Of a DNA stretch of 64,000 bases, positions 8,524-18,497 are shown piece by piece. Numbering within the stretch: the stretch's first letter is position 1; each line of letters opens with the position of its first letter. Origin of the DNA: Calothrix sp. PCC 7716 (GTDB lineage: Bacteria; Cyanobacteriota; Cyanobacteriia; Cyanobacteriales; Nostocaceae); NCBI RefSeq assembly GCF_019977735.1, contig NZ_AP025018.1, forward strand, positions 7,010,580 through 7,074,579, given 5' to 3'. The translations under genes were made by a program, and so were the position numbers. The notes beneath the pieces were generated by a model. That model was not told the DNA's origin. It searched no databases and worked only from the letters and a program-made list of their open reading frames with translations.

Positions 8524-10065
8524 TTGTTGGGTTTTGCTTTGCATAACCACCCTGCGGGAAAACTCCGTTTACGTTGGCGTTCGCTAGATGCCAAAGGCAA
8601 TAGCATCAGAGGTATCAAAGTTTGTGAACACCTGTCGATAGATTTTGGCTTACATATCTCTAATGCCGCTAAACCAAAGCTCATTTTAGAAGATTTGATT
8701 GAGGGAGTTAATTCTGCCCAACGCGGAACTAGCCTGATTGGAACTAGCCTGATTGGGGCTAACCTGATTGGGGCTAACCTGATGGGAGAAGACCTCACAA
8801 GAAAAGACCTCGTTAGGGCTTACCTCAGTGGGGCTAACCTGATTGGGGCTAACCTCATGGGAAAAGACCTCACCGGGGCTAACTTCATCGGGGCTAACCT
8901 CAGTAGAGCTAACCTCAGTGGGGCTAATCTCAGCGAGGCTAACCTTTACAAAGCTAACCTCAACGGTACTAACCTCAACGGTACTAACCTCAGCGGGACT
9001 AACCTCATCGGGACTAACCTCATCGCAGCCGACTTCAGCGGGGCTAATCTCAGCGGGGCTGACCTTAGTGGATTTGACCTCAGTGGAGTTAAACTCAGCG
9101 GTGCTAATCTCACTGGAGTTAACCTTACCGGAGTTAACCTTAGCGGACTTGACCTCAGCGGGGCTAATCTCAGCGGGGCTAACCTGAGTAAAGCTCAAGC
9201 GCTAGAAACAGATTTTACTGGTGCAAAGTTTACAGGAGCTTGTTTGGAAAACTGGAATATCAATAGTGCTTCAAAGTTAAATGACATTAATTGCCAGTAC
9301 ATCTATTTAAGAAATGACAAACAAGAATGCCGTCCTAGCAGTAGAGAATTCGCACCTGGAGAATTTACTAAATTATTTCAGAAATCTTTAGAAACCGTTG
9401 ACCTAATTTTTCGTAATGGTATTGATTGGAAAGCTTTTGCTTACTCATTTAAAAATACACGAATTTTAAATCAAAATACTCCATTGGAAATCCAAAGTAT
9501 TGAAAATAAAGATGAGGTAGTCTTAATTAGGGTCAGTGTCGTAGAAAATGCGGATAAGTCTAAAATTGAAGGTGACATCATGCACATCTACGAACTTGCC
9601 CACAAAGCATTAGATGCACTATATCAAGAAAGATTATTAGATAAAGATAAAGTAATTAATAATTTATTTTATACAGTTAATCAACTCAGTGAAAAACTAG
9701 GTGAGGTTCCAAAAATAATGGCTGAACAACCTAAAGTATATCAAAGTATCAATGGTAAAATTTATGGTGGTGTTGCTGGAAATGTTGAAGGAAATCAAAA
9801 CATTTACCCCTCAGAGCAAAAGCAAACGCTATCAGAAGCAGCAACAGAAATTCAGAGACTACTAAAACAATTAGAGAAAACTAACCCTACAGCAACGCAG
9901 GCAGAACAAAATGCTTACGTTACTGAGTCAATTTCTCCAAAACTCAGAACAAGATGCCTGAATGCTTTGCAAGCTGGCTGGAAAGAAGCTGTAAAAGAGT
10001 TCTTAGATAATTCTTATATTAACGTGGGAATTGCTATTTTAGAAGGCTGGAAGGAAGCAGAGTGA
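8524..10065 (+). CDS. Pentapeptide repeat protein with C-terminal cyanobacterial domain
   Basis: The frame encodes 513 residues. Residues about 65-235 are some 33 pentapeptide units (GANLxG style), beginning TSLIGTSLIGANLIG; the DNA is a near-repetitive 15-bp tract. Residues about 250-513 form a helical C-terminal domain seen with such repeats in cyanobacteria (SLETVDLIFRNGIDWKAF; NGKIYGGVAGNVEGNQNIY; TEIQRLLKQLEKTNPTATQ; GWKEAVKEFL). The N-terminal ~60 residues look unrelated: they resemble the end of a glutaminase (LDAKGNSIRGIKVCEHLS). The listed start is TTG inside a dispersed repeat; there is no convincing ATG before the repeats, so the true start is uncertain. The gene may be translated from a TTG near 8696. 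Confidence 0.75.
   Translation: MLGFALHNHPAGKLRLRWRSLDAKGNSIRGIKVCEHLSIDFGLHISNAAKPKLILEDLIEGVNSAQRGTSLIGTSLIGANLIGANLMGEDLTRKDLVRAYLSGANLIGANLMGKDLTGANFIGANLSRANLSGANLSEANLYKANLNGTNLNGTNLSGTNLIGTNLIAADFSGANLSGADLSGFDLSGVKLSGANLTGVNLTGVNLSGLDLSGANLSGANLSKAQALETDFTGAKFTGACLENWNINSASKLNDINCQYIYLRNDKQECRPSSREFAPGEFTKLFQKSLETVDLIFRNGIDWKAFAYSFKNTRILNQNTPLEIQSIENKDEVVLIRVSVVENADKSKIEGDIMHIYELAHKALDALYQERLLDKDKVINNLFYTVNQLSEKLGEVPKIMAEQPKVYQSINGKIYGGVAGNVEGNQNIYPSEQKQTLSEAATEIQRLLKQLEKTNPTATQAEQNAYVTESISPKLRTRCLNALQAGWKEAVKEFLDNSYINVGIAILEGWKEAE
8560..8690 (+). pseudogene. Glutaminase C-terminal remnant fused in frame
   Basis: Immediately before the pentapeptide tract the translation reads SLDAKGNSIRGIKVCEHLS then FGLHIS, which matches the C-terminal end of GlsA-type glutaminases (pattern LDxxGNSvxGIkvcexLSxxxGLHxF). 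Only about 35 residues of the enzyme are present, with no active-site serine-containing part. It is therefore a remnant that became fused to the pentapeptide gene, not an enzyme. The match is from memory of the family. Confidence 0.55.
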
Positions 10066-10341
10066 AAACCTGACTTTGCACTTATCTGCGGCTTGTAGGA
10101 GAGAACCAAATGGTGGATTAGTAATTGCTAGCGCTATTTATAAAGATGTCATTCCTCATGTTTTAATTCAAGGTGCCTCTGATATTTTAAAAATTTGATT
10201 TTTTTAGCGTTTAGTGGCTAAAAGTAGTAAAAAACATCCCTCCATGGCTTTGGTCTGAAAAGCTTGCCTGATAATACTTTTAGCAATTCGTCTAATTCCT
10301 TAGCGTACAAAATATCTTTTTTGGTGCGATGACCCCTTACT

Positions 10342-10545
10342 CACTGGGCAACAGATACCGAGCAAATTATTGAGAATGCTTATAAAGAATGCGCTCAGTA
10401 TGGGTTAGGAGCAATGGATGCTTTACATATCTCCGCAGCTATTTCAGTAGGTGCGGTAGAATTCCTAACCTATGAAAAACCTGAAAAATCGATCTTCCGC
10501 ACAAAAAGCATTCAAGTTATTTCTATTGTTTCAGGGTCGGACTAA
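10342..10545 (+). pseudogene. PIN-domain toxin remnant
   Basis: An open stretch without a proper start encodes the C-terminal end of a PIN-domain protein: AMDALHISAAISVGAVEFLTYEKPEKSIFR, where DALH(I/L)AAA and a following T-x-(D/E) are the usual last active-site region of VapC-like ribonucleases. The N-terminal half with the first acidic residues is missing, and no antitoxin lies nearby. Other unplaced coding-like pieces (10099-10197 and, on the minus strand, 10210-10300) surround it, showing that this 570-bp gap is gene debris. Confidence 0.5.
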
Positions 10546-10637
10546 TTTCTTGAGAAACTCAGCATCATCAAGATTTTGTTGGGTTAGATGGATATTGAAC
10601 AGCTTGGGAAAGCTGTTCCACAAGAGTTTTTACAGTG

Positions 10638-11939
<1,302 letters not shown>

Positions 11940-12479
11940 TTAAATCCAATGTTTAGGATAAGTTCTTTTTGCTACTAAATTATTGAAAGCATATGTGCAG
12001 GAGAGTATAATTATTGACCCTGCTAAGACTGGAGCAAATAGAAATCCCCACGAAGCGTGACTCATTGCTCCTACAAGTGCGACTGCTCCACCAGGAGGAT
12101 GAATTGTTTTTGTTAGCAGCATTAACTTAATTGCTACTGCAACAGAAGCTGCTTGAACCCACGGAGCTGACCCAAATAAATGAACTAAAATAATACATGT
12201 TAAAGCTCCGAGAATATTCCCTCCAATTACGTTACGAGGTTGTGCTAGAGGACTTTCTGGTACCGCATATAAAAGTACTGCACTTGCTCCGAAGGGCGCC
12301 GCTATTAATGGATAGTTTGTATGTAATGATAGGTATACAAGAGATGCTATACCTAAAAAGCTGCCTATGCCTGACAGTAAAATCTGTCTATAGGAGAAGC
12401 TTGGCTGATGTACAGAACTTCTATAGAGTTTTAAAAAATATCGTTTTACTTTATCTGACTTTTGCATAAATATTGCCAT
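11940..12479 (-). CDS. HPP family membrane protein
   Basis: A 179-residue protein with four predicted membrane helices starting near residue 28. The name-giving HPPGGAVALVGAMSHASWGF motif sits near residue 125, and the preceding PLAAPFGASAVLLYAVPESPLAQPRNVIGGN segment is also characteristic. Cyanobacterial members have been linked to nitrite transport into the cell; this assignment is only by family. The ATG start at 12479 gives a short basic cytoplasmic N-terminus (KSDKVKRYFLKLYR) before the first helix. Neighbours give no operon evidence. Confidence 0.9.
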   Translation of the reverse strand: MAIFMQKSDKVKRYFLKLYRSSVHQPSFSYRQILLSGIGSFLGIASLVYLSLHTNYPLIAAPFGASAVLLYAVPESPLAQPRNVIGGNILGALTCIILVHLFGSAPWVQAASVAVAIKLMLLTKTIHPPGGAVALVGAMSHASWGFLFAPVLAGSIIILSCTYAFNNLVAKRTYPKHWI

Positions 12480-12602
12480 TGCCTAAATCGCTCACGGGAT
12501 TTCCTTTGTATTCTGTCATGATAACTTAATATTTGAATAAAATGTAGCTAAATATACAGAATTACTGTTTGACTTTATTGATAGCAATAATAATTAGAAG
12601 CA

Positions 12603-12740
12603 ATGCTAGCCAATACAGCATTACAACCCCTTGTAGATTCACTGCGGGCTTGCCTGTCTACACCTGAAGAGCGCATTGAGCAGCACTATACTAGACTTAA
12701 AAGAAGTAACAACTTCATCCAAATCTATAAATGTGAGTAA
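12603..12740 (+). CDS. Small ORF of 45 codons upstream of the HNH pair
   Basis: An ATG-initiated 45-codon frame (MLANTALQPLVDSLRACLS, then TPEERIEQHYTRLK) ends 5 bases before the next gene. It is not recognised. Its helical, charged composition and tight spacing to the following two genes make it a plausible first gene of a small operon, or a truncated end of something larger. No ribosome site stands out. Low confidence. Confidence 0.35.
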   Translation: MLANTALQPLVDSLRACLSTPEERIEQHYTRLKRSNNFIQIYKCE

Positions 12741-12745
12741 TCAGT

Positions 12746-12955
12746 ATGTCTGAGGTAATTGAGATACCAGCGGAATTAACGCCATTTTTGCTTCCTAGCG
12801 CAGTTCAAAACCGTCTTCAATTTTTGTTAGACCGTCAGGATGCAGGCGAACTGTTAAGTGACGAAGAACGTCAAGAAGCAGAAGGATTAGTCGAATTGTC
12901 AGATTTTTTATCTCTACTTCGCTTAAGGTCACAGCGAGTTACGAAAAAACTATAA
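12746..12955 (+). CDS. Small acidic protein preceding HNH endonuclease
   Basis: A 69-residue protein, MSEVIEIPAELTPFLLPSA at the start, with a long charged helix (DRQDAGELLSDEERQEAEGLVEL). Similar small acidic proteins are found directly before HNH endonuclease genes in cyanobacteria. Its stop codon adjoins the ATG of the next gene (TAA then ATG, no gap), which implies translational coupling. By position and acidity it could be a partner or inhibitor of the endonuclease; that is inference. No known domain is recognised. Confidence 0.7.
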   Translation: MSEVIEIPAELTPFLLPSAVQNRLQFLLDRQDAGELLSDEERQEAEGLVELSDFLSLLRLRSQRVTKKL

Positions 12956-13372
12956 ATGTCAACATCAATTTCAGCTTCTTTGCGTAGATTAGTTATTCAA
13001 AGGGCGGGTAATCGCTGCGAGTATTGCGGTTTATCTCAAGCAGGACAAGAAGCGACATTTCACATTGACCATGTCACACCTGTTGTGGCAGGTGGGCAAA
13101 CGGTAGAAAATAATTTAGCGCTTGCTTGTGTATCCTGCTCATTACATAAATCTGCTCGACAAATGGTTCAAGACCCGCAAACAGGGGGAACTGTCAAAAT
13201 CTTTAATCCTCGTCAACAAATATGGAAAGAACATTTTGAGTGGGATGGTGTACGAGTTATTGGGTTGACTGCTACAGGACGAGGAACTATTGATGCTTTA
13301 CGTATGAATCGTGCATTAATACTAGCAATTCGATCTGAAGAGGAGCTTTTAGGCAGGCATCCACCACCATAA
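12956..13372 (+). CDS. HNH endonuclease
   Basis: A 138-residue protein with an HNH nuclease domain: the first zinc-binding pair is in RCEYCG (residues 19-24), the catalytic His-Asp-His core is FHIDHVTPVVAGG, the Asn is in VENNLALAC, and the second cysteine pair is in ACVSCSLHK. All expected residues are present. The C-terminal 60 residues (FNPRQQIWKEHFEWDG, LRMNR) are typical of the small cyanobacterial subfamily. It is translationally coupled to the small upstream gene. Whether it acts on phage DNA, mobile DNA or in repair is unknown. Confidence 0.9.
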   Translation: MSTSISASLRRLVIQRAGNRCEYCGLSQAGQEATFHIDHVTPVVAGGQTVENNLALACVSCSLHKSARQMVQDPQTGGTVKIFNPRQQIWKEHFEWDGVRVIGLTATGRGTIDALRMNRALILAIRSEEELLGRHPPP

Positions 13373-13379
13373 AACTTTA

Positions 13380-14432
13380 TTATTGTGACATCACAACTTC
13401 TTTTTCCTCGATAACTTCGTAGCCTGTAGCTAATTTGTCAATTGCTTTATCGAGTAATTCAACTCCTTGCTTTACGGTTTCTATTTTATTCAACTCACCA
13501 CGTAAATCAGAGGCGCCAACAAATCCTTTTGCGTACCAAGCCATATGTTTACGCGCTTGGTAAATACCGCGTTCTCCTTTATATTCATACAACGCTTCTA
13601 AATGTTCTTTGGCACATTCGAGTCTTTGTATAAGTGTTGGCGCCGCTAATATTTCCCCTGTTTTTAAAAAATAATCAATTTCTCCCACTAAAAACGGATA
13701 TCCCAAAGTACCGCGCGAACACATTACACCATCGGCACCTGTTTCTTCCAGACATCGCACTGCTGACTCTACAGAAAATATATCCCCGTTGGCAATTACT
13801 GGAATATCTAATACTTGTTTTACCTTTCCTATCCATTCCCAACGCGCGTTACCTGTATAACCTTGGGCACGAGTACGACCATGTACAGTTATCATTTGGG
13901 CGCCTGCATCTTGCATACGAAGAGCAAAATCTAGTATCGTAATCTCTGCATCATCCCAACCAATGCGTGTTTTTACGGTGACAGGTACATTAACTGCCTT
14001 AACTATTTCTCTTACTATTTCTTCTGCTACTTCTGGTTGTCGTAACAGCGAAGAACCCCCACCCTTGCGAGTAATTTTATTTACCGGACACCCCATATTA
14101 ATATCCACAGTATCGGCGCCTTCGGCAACCGCTTTTTGTGCAGCTTCAGCTAAAAAATGTGGACGGCAATCGAATAACTGAATGCTTACCGGGCGTTCGT
14201 TCGGGTCAATTTCCATAATAATGGGAATTTCCTTTATATGCTGTAACCTAGAAGCGTGAACCATCTCGGTATATAACATTGATTCTGGAGCATAACGACG
14301 AACAAGGCGCCGGAATACCAAATCTGTTACACCAGATAAAGGAGATTGAAGGACACGACTGTTTACTTCTAGGGCGCCGATTTTTAGAGGAGTAGAAAGT
14401 CTCGCTTTAAGGTGGGGAGGTAATTGCAGCAT
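13380..14432 (-). CDS. dusB: tRNA-dihydrouridine synthase (DusB type)
   Basis: An FMN enzyme that reduces specific uridines in tRNA to dihydrouridine. The chosen start (ATG at 14432, MLQLPPHLKARL) gives about 350 residues; an upstream ATG at 14474 would add 14 hydrophobic residues not usual for the family. Seen motifs: LQSPLSGVTDLVFR near the N-terminus, the active-site Cys in DINMGCPVNKITRKGGGS, VKTRIGWDD, ITVHGRTRAQGYTG, and IPVIANGDI. The C-terminal helical RNA-binding part includes ARKHMAWYAKG, found in bacterial DusB-like enzymes. It converges with the HNH gene (7-bp gap). Confidence 0.9.
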   Translation of the reverse strand: MLQLPPHLKARLSTPLKIGALEVNSRVLQSPLSGVTDLVFRRLVRRYAPESMLYTEMVHASRLQHIKEIPIIMEIDPNERPVSIQLFDCRPHFLAEAAQKAVAEGADTVDINMGCPVNKITRKGGGSSLLRQPEVAEEIVREIVKAVNVPVTVKTRIGWDDAEITILDFALRMQDAGAQMITVHGRTRAQGYTGNARWEWIGKVKQVLDIPVIANGDIFSVESAVRCLEETGADGVMCSRGTLGYPFLVGEIDYFLKTGEILAAPTLIQRLECAKEHLEALYEYKGERGIYQARKHMAWYAKGFVGASDLRGELNKIETVKQGVELLDKAIDKLATGYEVIEEKEVVMSQ

Positions 14433-14729
14433 AAAAAGTAAATATAAAATTACGTAGGGTGTGCTCTGAGCCATAACAAACTAGAAACGAAGCAAACAAT
14501 TAAACTGCTGTCACGCACCATCGAATATTTATTGAACACCAAACGGCGCCTTTCTAAAAGGATATTTTAAAAATTTTATTAATATACAATTATAACCTAA
14601 TTTATGTGTCTTTGTGTAAGACATTTTACCACAGAGACACACTAGAGTTCACCGATAAAAATGTTCTACAAGTTTAAATTAATCTTCTTATTTATATTAT
14701 GATGTGCAGCAAGCGGAAGCGACTAAATG

Positions 14730-15060
14730 TTAATTTTGTACTGTTAATAAACCAGGTTGCTGTGGAGTAGTTGCACTAAAAACACCTTGATTACCAAACT
14801 GTACACCACTCGCGGTAGTAACAACAAACGAACCGCGAACATCTAAGCGCGCATTTTCTCCAAAAAATATCCCGTTTGGATTGATTATAAATAAATTGGC
14901 GCCACCATCAACGCCCAAGATTCCCAAAATATTCGATGCGTTCCCACCTGTCACCCGTGCCAATATATTTGATACCCCAGACGGGTTACTAAAATACACT
15001 CGCTGTCCATTTCAACCAATTGTAGAAAATCTACCTAAAGACCCGAATGAAAAGGTAATT
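14730..15060 (-). pseudogene. Filamentous hemagglutinin (TPS) N-terminal fragment
   Basis: An 89-codon open stretch reads YFSNPSGVSNILARVTGG then GANLFIINPNGIFFGENA, the conserved two-partner-secretion (hemagglutination activity) domain found at the start of large exported adhesins. Upstream, the same frame continues as SFGSLGRFSTIG, a stop, then NGQRV, matching the domain across an in-frame TGA near 15012. The following several hundred to thousands of residues and the signal peptide are missing. It is a degenerate remnant. Confidence 0.72.
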
Positions 15061-15150
15061 TTTATTTTGTGGGGTGGGCATCCTTGCCCGCCCTACCCTA
15101 TATATTTGGAACATATTTGGAACGGGCAAGGATGCCCATTCCACAAGAGC
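15060..15150. repeat. Inverted 'gggcatccttgccc' repeat
   Basis: The unit 'tgtggggtgggcatccttgcccg' at 15066-15090 is followed by its inverse 'cgggcaaggatgcccattccacaag' at 15123-15147. The two arms can pair to a long hairpin. Related single or paired units occur near 1675, 4440, 30030 and 36115-36230, so this is a dispersed repeat family. It lies just past the end of the RodZ-like gene and could act as its terminator. Confidence 0.65.
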
Positions 15151-15165
15151 AATTTAAGTATCCTT

Positions 15166-16269
15166 TTATAGAGCTTCAGGTGCAGCAATGCCGGCGCCTA
15201 CTGAAACTTGACCGTTAGATTGTAATCCGGGTTTGGTATTTGTTTCTTTCTCTTGGGGTATTTTAGTGAAAGATGAAGTTGAAGATGTGTTTGTATCGGG
15301 GAGTAGTCGTTTTGCTTCTGCTTGCTGTGACATTAATGATAGTCCACTAACGGCGCCAGCTACGAGTGCTGTATAACCGACATATAAATGCATCGGTTTA
15401 ATATTTAATCCAATTCCACTACCAGAGCTTTTTTGTTCTTTATACCAAACTGGTGCAATTGTCTTTGCTGGTTCAGGAGCTGGTAAAGTCGCAACTAAAT
15501 TAGTTCCATTGAGTCCCAATGCATTACCCATTACACGAATGAACCCACGAACATATACTTCTTCAGGTAGATTTTCCCATTTCCCATTCTCAATTGCTTC
15601 CATTTGATGGACGGGTACATGAGTATAGATATTCAACTGAGTCAGTGACATTCCTTTCAACTCACGTGCTTGTCGCAATTGTTGACCGATGTCGTTTAAA
15701 GTTTTGATGCGTTGTTCTGCTGCTGCAAGTAAAGCTTGTTCTACTTTGGAAGGTTTTTTGTTTTTGTTCAACCACGGTAACAATAAGTTCGGTTTAACAG
15801 GGCTTTTAACTTCTACGCTAGGTGAATTACCATTGTCTACTACTGCATCAGTTTCATGTTCTGCTTTGGAATGAAACTTTGCGCTGGTTAAGCATTCAGA
15901 TAAATCACCATTGGGTTCTAGATTATGTTCAACAGAATGATTAACGTTTTCTTCTAATTGAGCTTTTTCTTCGTTATTTACAGAATTTGGAGATGAAGCA
16001 GCACCTGGTTGGACTTCTTCTATTTGTTGCTGCTGTTTAGCAAACTGATGAAAAGCTAAACCTATTGCTTCCCGTCCAATAGCTTTAAATAGCTGCTGTG
16101 CTTGTTCAGAAGATTCTCCGAACATTTTTTTTACAGTAGCTAACGCACGACGGTAAACTTTGCTGCGATGTAGCTCTGCTTCAATTTCGCCTAAGATTGA
16201 CCGTAGTTCGTCTTGGCTGATCTCAATAGCTGATTTTCCGGGAATACTTAGTGAGTATACAGCTGTCAT
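15166..16269 (-). CDS. RodZ-like helix-turn-helix protein with N-terminal extension
   Basis: A 367-residue protein. Residues 1-90 form an extra N-terminal region found in cyanobacterial members (ELRSILGEIEAELHRSKVYRRAL). Residues about 185-255 are an Xre/RodZ-type HTH (IGQQLRQARELKGMSLTQLN, VPVHQMEAIENGKWENLPEEVYVRGFIR). A short hydrophobic segment near residue 295-310 (MHLYVGYTALVAGAVSGLSLM) could be a membrane anchor. The low-complexity linker is acidic and Gln-rich. RodZ proteins link MreB to the membrane; this member lacks a clear DUF4115 tail, so the role is uncertain. Confidence 0.75.
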   Translation of the reverse strand: MTAVYSLSIPGKSAIEISQDELRSILGEIEAELHRSKVYRRALATVKKMFGESSEQAQQLFKAIGREAIGLAFHQFAKQQQQIEEVQPGAASSPNSVNNEEKAQLEENVNHSVEHNLEPNGDLSECLTSAKFHSKAEHETDAVVDNGNSPSVEVKSPVKPNLLLPWLNKNKKPSKVEQALLAAAEQRIKTLNDIGQQLRQARELKGMSLTQLNIYTHVPVHQMEAIENGKWENLPEEVYVRGFIRVMGNALGLNGTNLVATLPAPEPAKTIAPVWYKEQKSSGSGIGLNIKPMHLYVGYTALVAGAVSGLSLMSQQAEAKRLLPDTNTSSTSSFTKIPQEKETNTKPGLQSNGQVSVGAGIAAPEAL

Positions 16270-16470
16270 AATCTTTGTCTAAACCAATAATATTTATAAG
16301 AGCGAAAAAGCTTTCTCTGTGTAATTTATTCTCTTGATTGCGGGTGATTCCGGATTTTTGTGTATCAATCCATCAGGTATTTTGAACCACCAAAGTCATT
16401 TTTACAAACGCACGAAAATATAAACAATTACATCCTTGCTTAGGTGTAATTGCTTAAATCGGCACCTGTC

Positions 16471-16545
16471 AGAAACCTGGTTTCTTGGTCGATGATACAT
16501 ATAAATAAGATGATTTTGCGTAGAAACCAGGTTTCTTGGTTTCTT
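16471..16545. repeat. 'agaaacc(t/a)ggtttct' hairpin repeats
   Basis: Two palindromic units, 'agaaacctggtttct' and 'agaaaccaggtttct', lie about 50 bp apart just downstream of the hydrolase gene. The same family forms hairpins at 27553-27585 and 41367-41433 and a single unit near 22430. They are dispersed repeats that probably fold in RNA and may act as terminators. Confidence 0.6.
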
Positions 16546-17387
16546 TAATAAAAAGTTGGTCGTCTCGCTTCAATTAGTTTTATAAAAGACTGTACAGCTT
16601 TTATATATACTCCGGGAGCGAACTCTCCAACGTTGTTATGGTTTGCACCAGGAACAATTAGTACTTCTTTAGGCTTTGGAGCCGCATTATACAGCTGTTT
16701 ACTCATAAACGCTGGAACTGTTGAATCCTCGGCGCCGTGAATTAATAGGATAGGTATTTTTATCAGTGGTATTTTACTGATTGAATCAAAATTTTGTTTC
16801 AGAATCAACTTGACGGGGAAAAACCGGAAAAGTTTCCGAGCTACAATCACATTTCGTATTGATGTGAAAGTGCTTTCCACAATCAAACCGGCAGCTTCTG
16901 AATGCTTTGTGGCTAATTCTATCGCAACGGCGCCACCTAACGAGTGTCCATATATATAGATGTTGTGAGCAGCTACTTTTCTTTGTGTTACCAAATAATT
17001 CCAAGCTATGGACGCATCTTCGTAAACACTCTTTTCAGTAGGATGCTTACCAATACTCAGCCCAAACCCTCGATAATCAATTAACAATACTGAAAAACCT
17101 GCTTTATAATACCCAGTTGCTGCATAAAGATTGGCGCCAATGTTAGCTGCGTTACCGTGGAGATAGAGTAGCACTTTACCATCAGAGTACTTAGAATTAT
17201 CCATCCACCAAGCGTAAATTAGCTCATTGCCACTGGAACTTACAGGTATCCAAACTTCTTCAAAAGGTACATCATAAGCAGCAGGTGTTTTTTCAATCTC
17301 TGACGAAGGATAAAAAAGATACTTGTGCTGTCGTGCGTATAAAAATAAGCACGTTGCGATATAAGCAATAATAACCAGCAGCCCCAT
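16545..17387 (-). CDS. Alpha/beta hydrolase (BEM46-like)
   Basis: A 280-residue protein starting with one N-terminal membrane anchor (LLVIIAYIATCLFLYARQ), followed by an alpha/beta-hydrolase fold. Seen features: LLYLHGNAANIG (oxyanion-hole HG), LLIDYRGFGLSIG, the nucleophile elbow YGHSLGGAVAIELA with the catalytic Ser, ILLIHGAEDSTVP with the Asp, and GANHNN containing the His. All of the triad is present. BEM46/ABHD13-type enzymes are serine hydrolases of unclear substrate. It lies between two RodZ-like genes but is transcribed away from the second one. Confidence 0.85.
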   Translation of the reverse strand: MGLLVIIAYIATCLFLYARQHKYLFYPSSEIEKTPAAYDVPFEEVWIPVSSSGNELIYAWWMDNSKYSDGKVLLYLHGNAANIGANLYAATGYYKAGFSVLLIDYRGFGLSIGKHPTEKSVYEDASIAWNYLVTQRKVAAHNIYIYGHSLGGAVAIELATKHSEAAGLIVESTFTSIRNVIVARKLFRFFPVKLILKQNFDSISKIPLIKIPILLIHGAEDSTVPAFMSKQLYNAAPKPKEVLIVPGANHNNVGEFAPGVYIKAVQSFIKLIEARRPTFY

Positions 17388-17622
17388 ACCAAGAAGAAAC
17401 TTGGGGAGTAAATGTATTATATGTATCAGCTTTCCTGCCCTCCTTCAGGTAATTCTAAACACAATCATCATCATTTTTGTGACTAAATTTGGTACTCTAT
17501 TAAATTAGAGATACGATTGGCAAATATGAATTTTTATAATTGGGATTAATTAGTTTAATTATATACACAAAAATCAGTACTTTCTCTATTGAATAAGCAT
17601 AGGTGGATAAGAGGAGAATCAA

Positions 17623-18492
17623 GTGAAGTTAGCGACTGAGGCTCAAATAGAGCAATTAAGGGAGATTGGGGCTTACTTACGCAAACGACGCGAAGACAAA
17701 TCTATAAGTATAGATGAAATCGCAGTACATACGCGGATACGCCCAGCGTTCATACAAGCCATAGAAGAGGGAAATGCCGAGGTTCTTCCTGAAGCAGTAT
17801 TTGTACAGGGATTCATTCGCCGCTATTGTGATGCTATTGGCATTGATGGCGCCGCACTAACCACAAACTTTGGCGATGTATTTTTACCCGTACCAACTGA
17901 AAGCGAACCACAAGACATCGAAAAGAAACAAAGTTTATATATACCTCTAGCCGTACCGTATATCTTACTACTAGTTGCCGCTTCTTTAGGACTTATTTAT
18001 ATTCTTGTTCCTCGTCAAGGAGCTGAGTCGGTAGCTCAAAACAAAAGTAATACTACTAAAACAGCAGTTATTTCTAAAACTTCTCCCGTAGCATCATCGT
18101 TACCAAAACCAACATCAAGTCCAACAAGCTCTCAAGAAATCGCGTTAGCATCACCATCACCAACATTAACTTCTACCCCCCAAATAACACCAACTCCAAC
18201 TCCAACTATTCAAGCTGGGGAAGGAGTTGAAGTTGCTGTAGAACTGCAAGATAGTTCGTGGATACGAGTCAAAGTTGATGGAAAAACCGATTTTGAAGGA
18301 ACCTTAAATAAAGGAGAAAAAAGAACGTGGAAAGCTTTGAAAGAAGTTTCGATACGTTCGGGTAATGCTGGTGCTGTTTTAGTATCCCAAAATAAACAAC
18401 CTGCTACAGCTATGGGTCCTGAAGGTACTGTTCGAGATGTGAAGTATACTCCTGAAACTGGCGCCACACCAACACCTTCCCCAACACCATAA
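17623..18492 (+). CDS. RodZ-like HTH protein with DUF4115 domain
   Basis: A 289-residue protein with the full RodZ layout: an N-terminal HTH (IGAYLRKRREDKSISIDEIA, then AFIQAIEEGNAEVLPEAVFVQGFIRRY, residues 11-90), one membrane helix (about 110-130, IPLAVPYILLLVAASLGLIYIL), a Ser/Thr/Pro-rich linker (STPQITPTPTPTIQ), and a C-terminal DUF4115 beta domain (ELQDSSWIRVKVDGKTDFEGTL). In other bacteria RodZ supports MreB and rod shape. The start is GTG with an excellent GAGGAG ribosome site 7 bases before. The cyanobacterial role is inferred by domain content. Confidence 0.85.
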   Translation: MKLATEAQIEQLREIGAYLRKRREDKSISIDEIAVHTRIRPAFIQAIEEGNAEVLPEAVFVQGFIRRYCDAIGIDGAALTTNFGDVFLPVPTESEPQDIEKKQSLYIPLAVPYILLLVAASLGLIYILVPRQGAESVAQNKSNTTKTAVISKTSPVASSLPKPTSSPTSSQEIALASPSPTLTSTPQITPTPTPTIQAGEGVEVAVELQDSSWIRVKVDGKTDFEGTLNKGEKRTWKALKEVSIRSGNAGAVLVSQNKQPATAMGPEGTVRDVKYTPETGATPTPSPTP

Positions 18493-18497
18493 AAAAT

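Noticed and set aside
8686-9198. Long open frames on both strands across the pentapeptide tract (for example 170 codons on the minus strand)
   Set aside because: They are shadows produced by the 15-bp periodic repeat; their residues are an SxxVSPxEV-type periodicity with no known domain.
10210-10300. Minus-strand fragment reading KDILYAKELDELLKVLSGK
   Set aside because: It looks coding-like but is too short, lacks a start, and no family could be named; left as debris.
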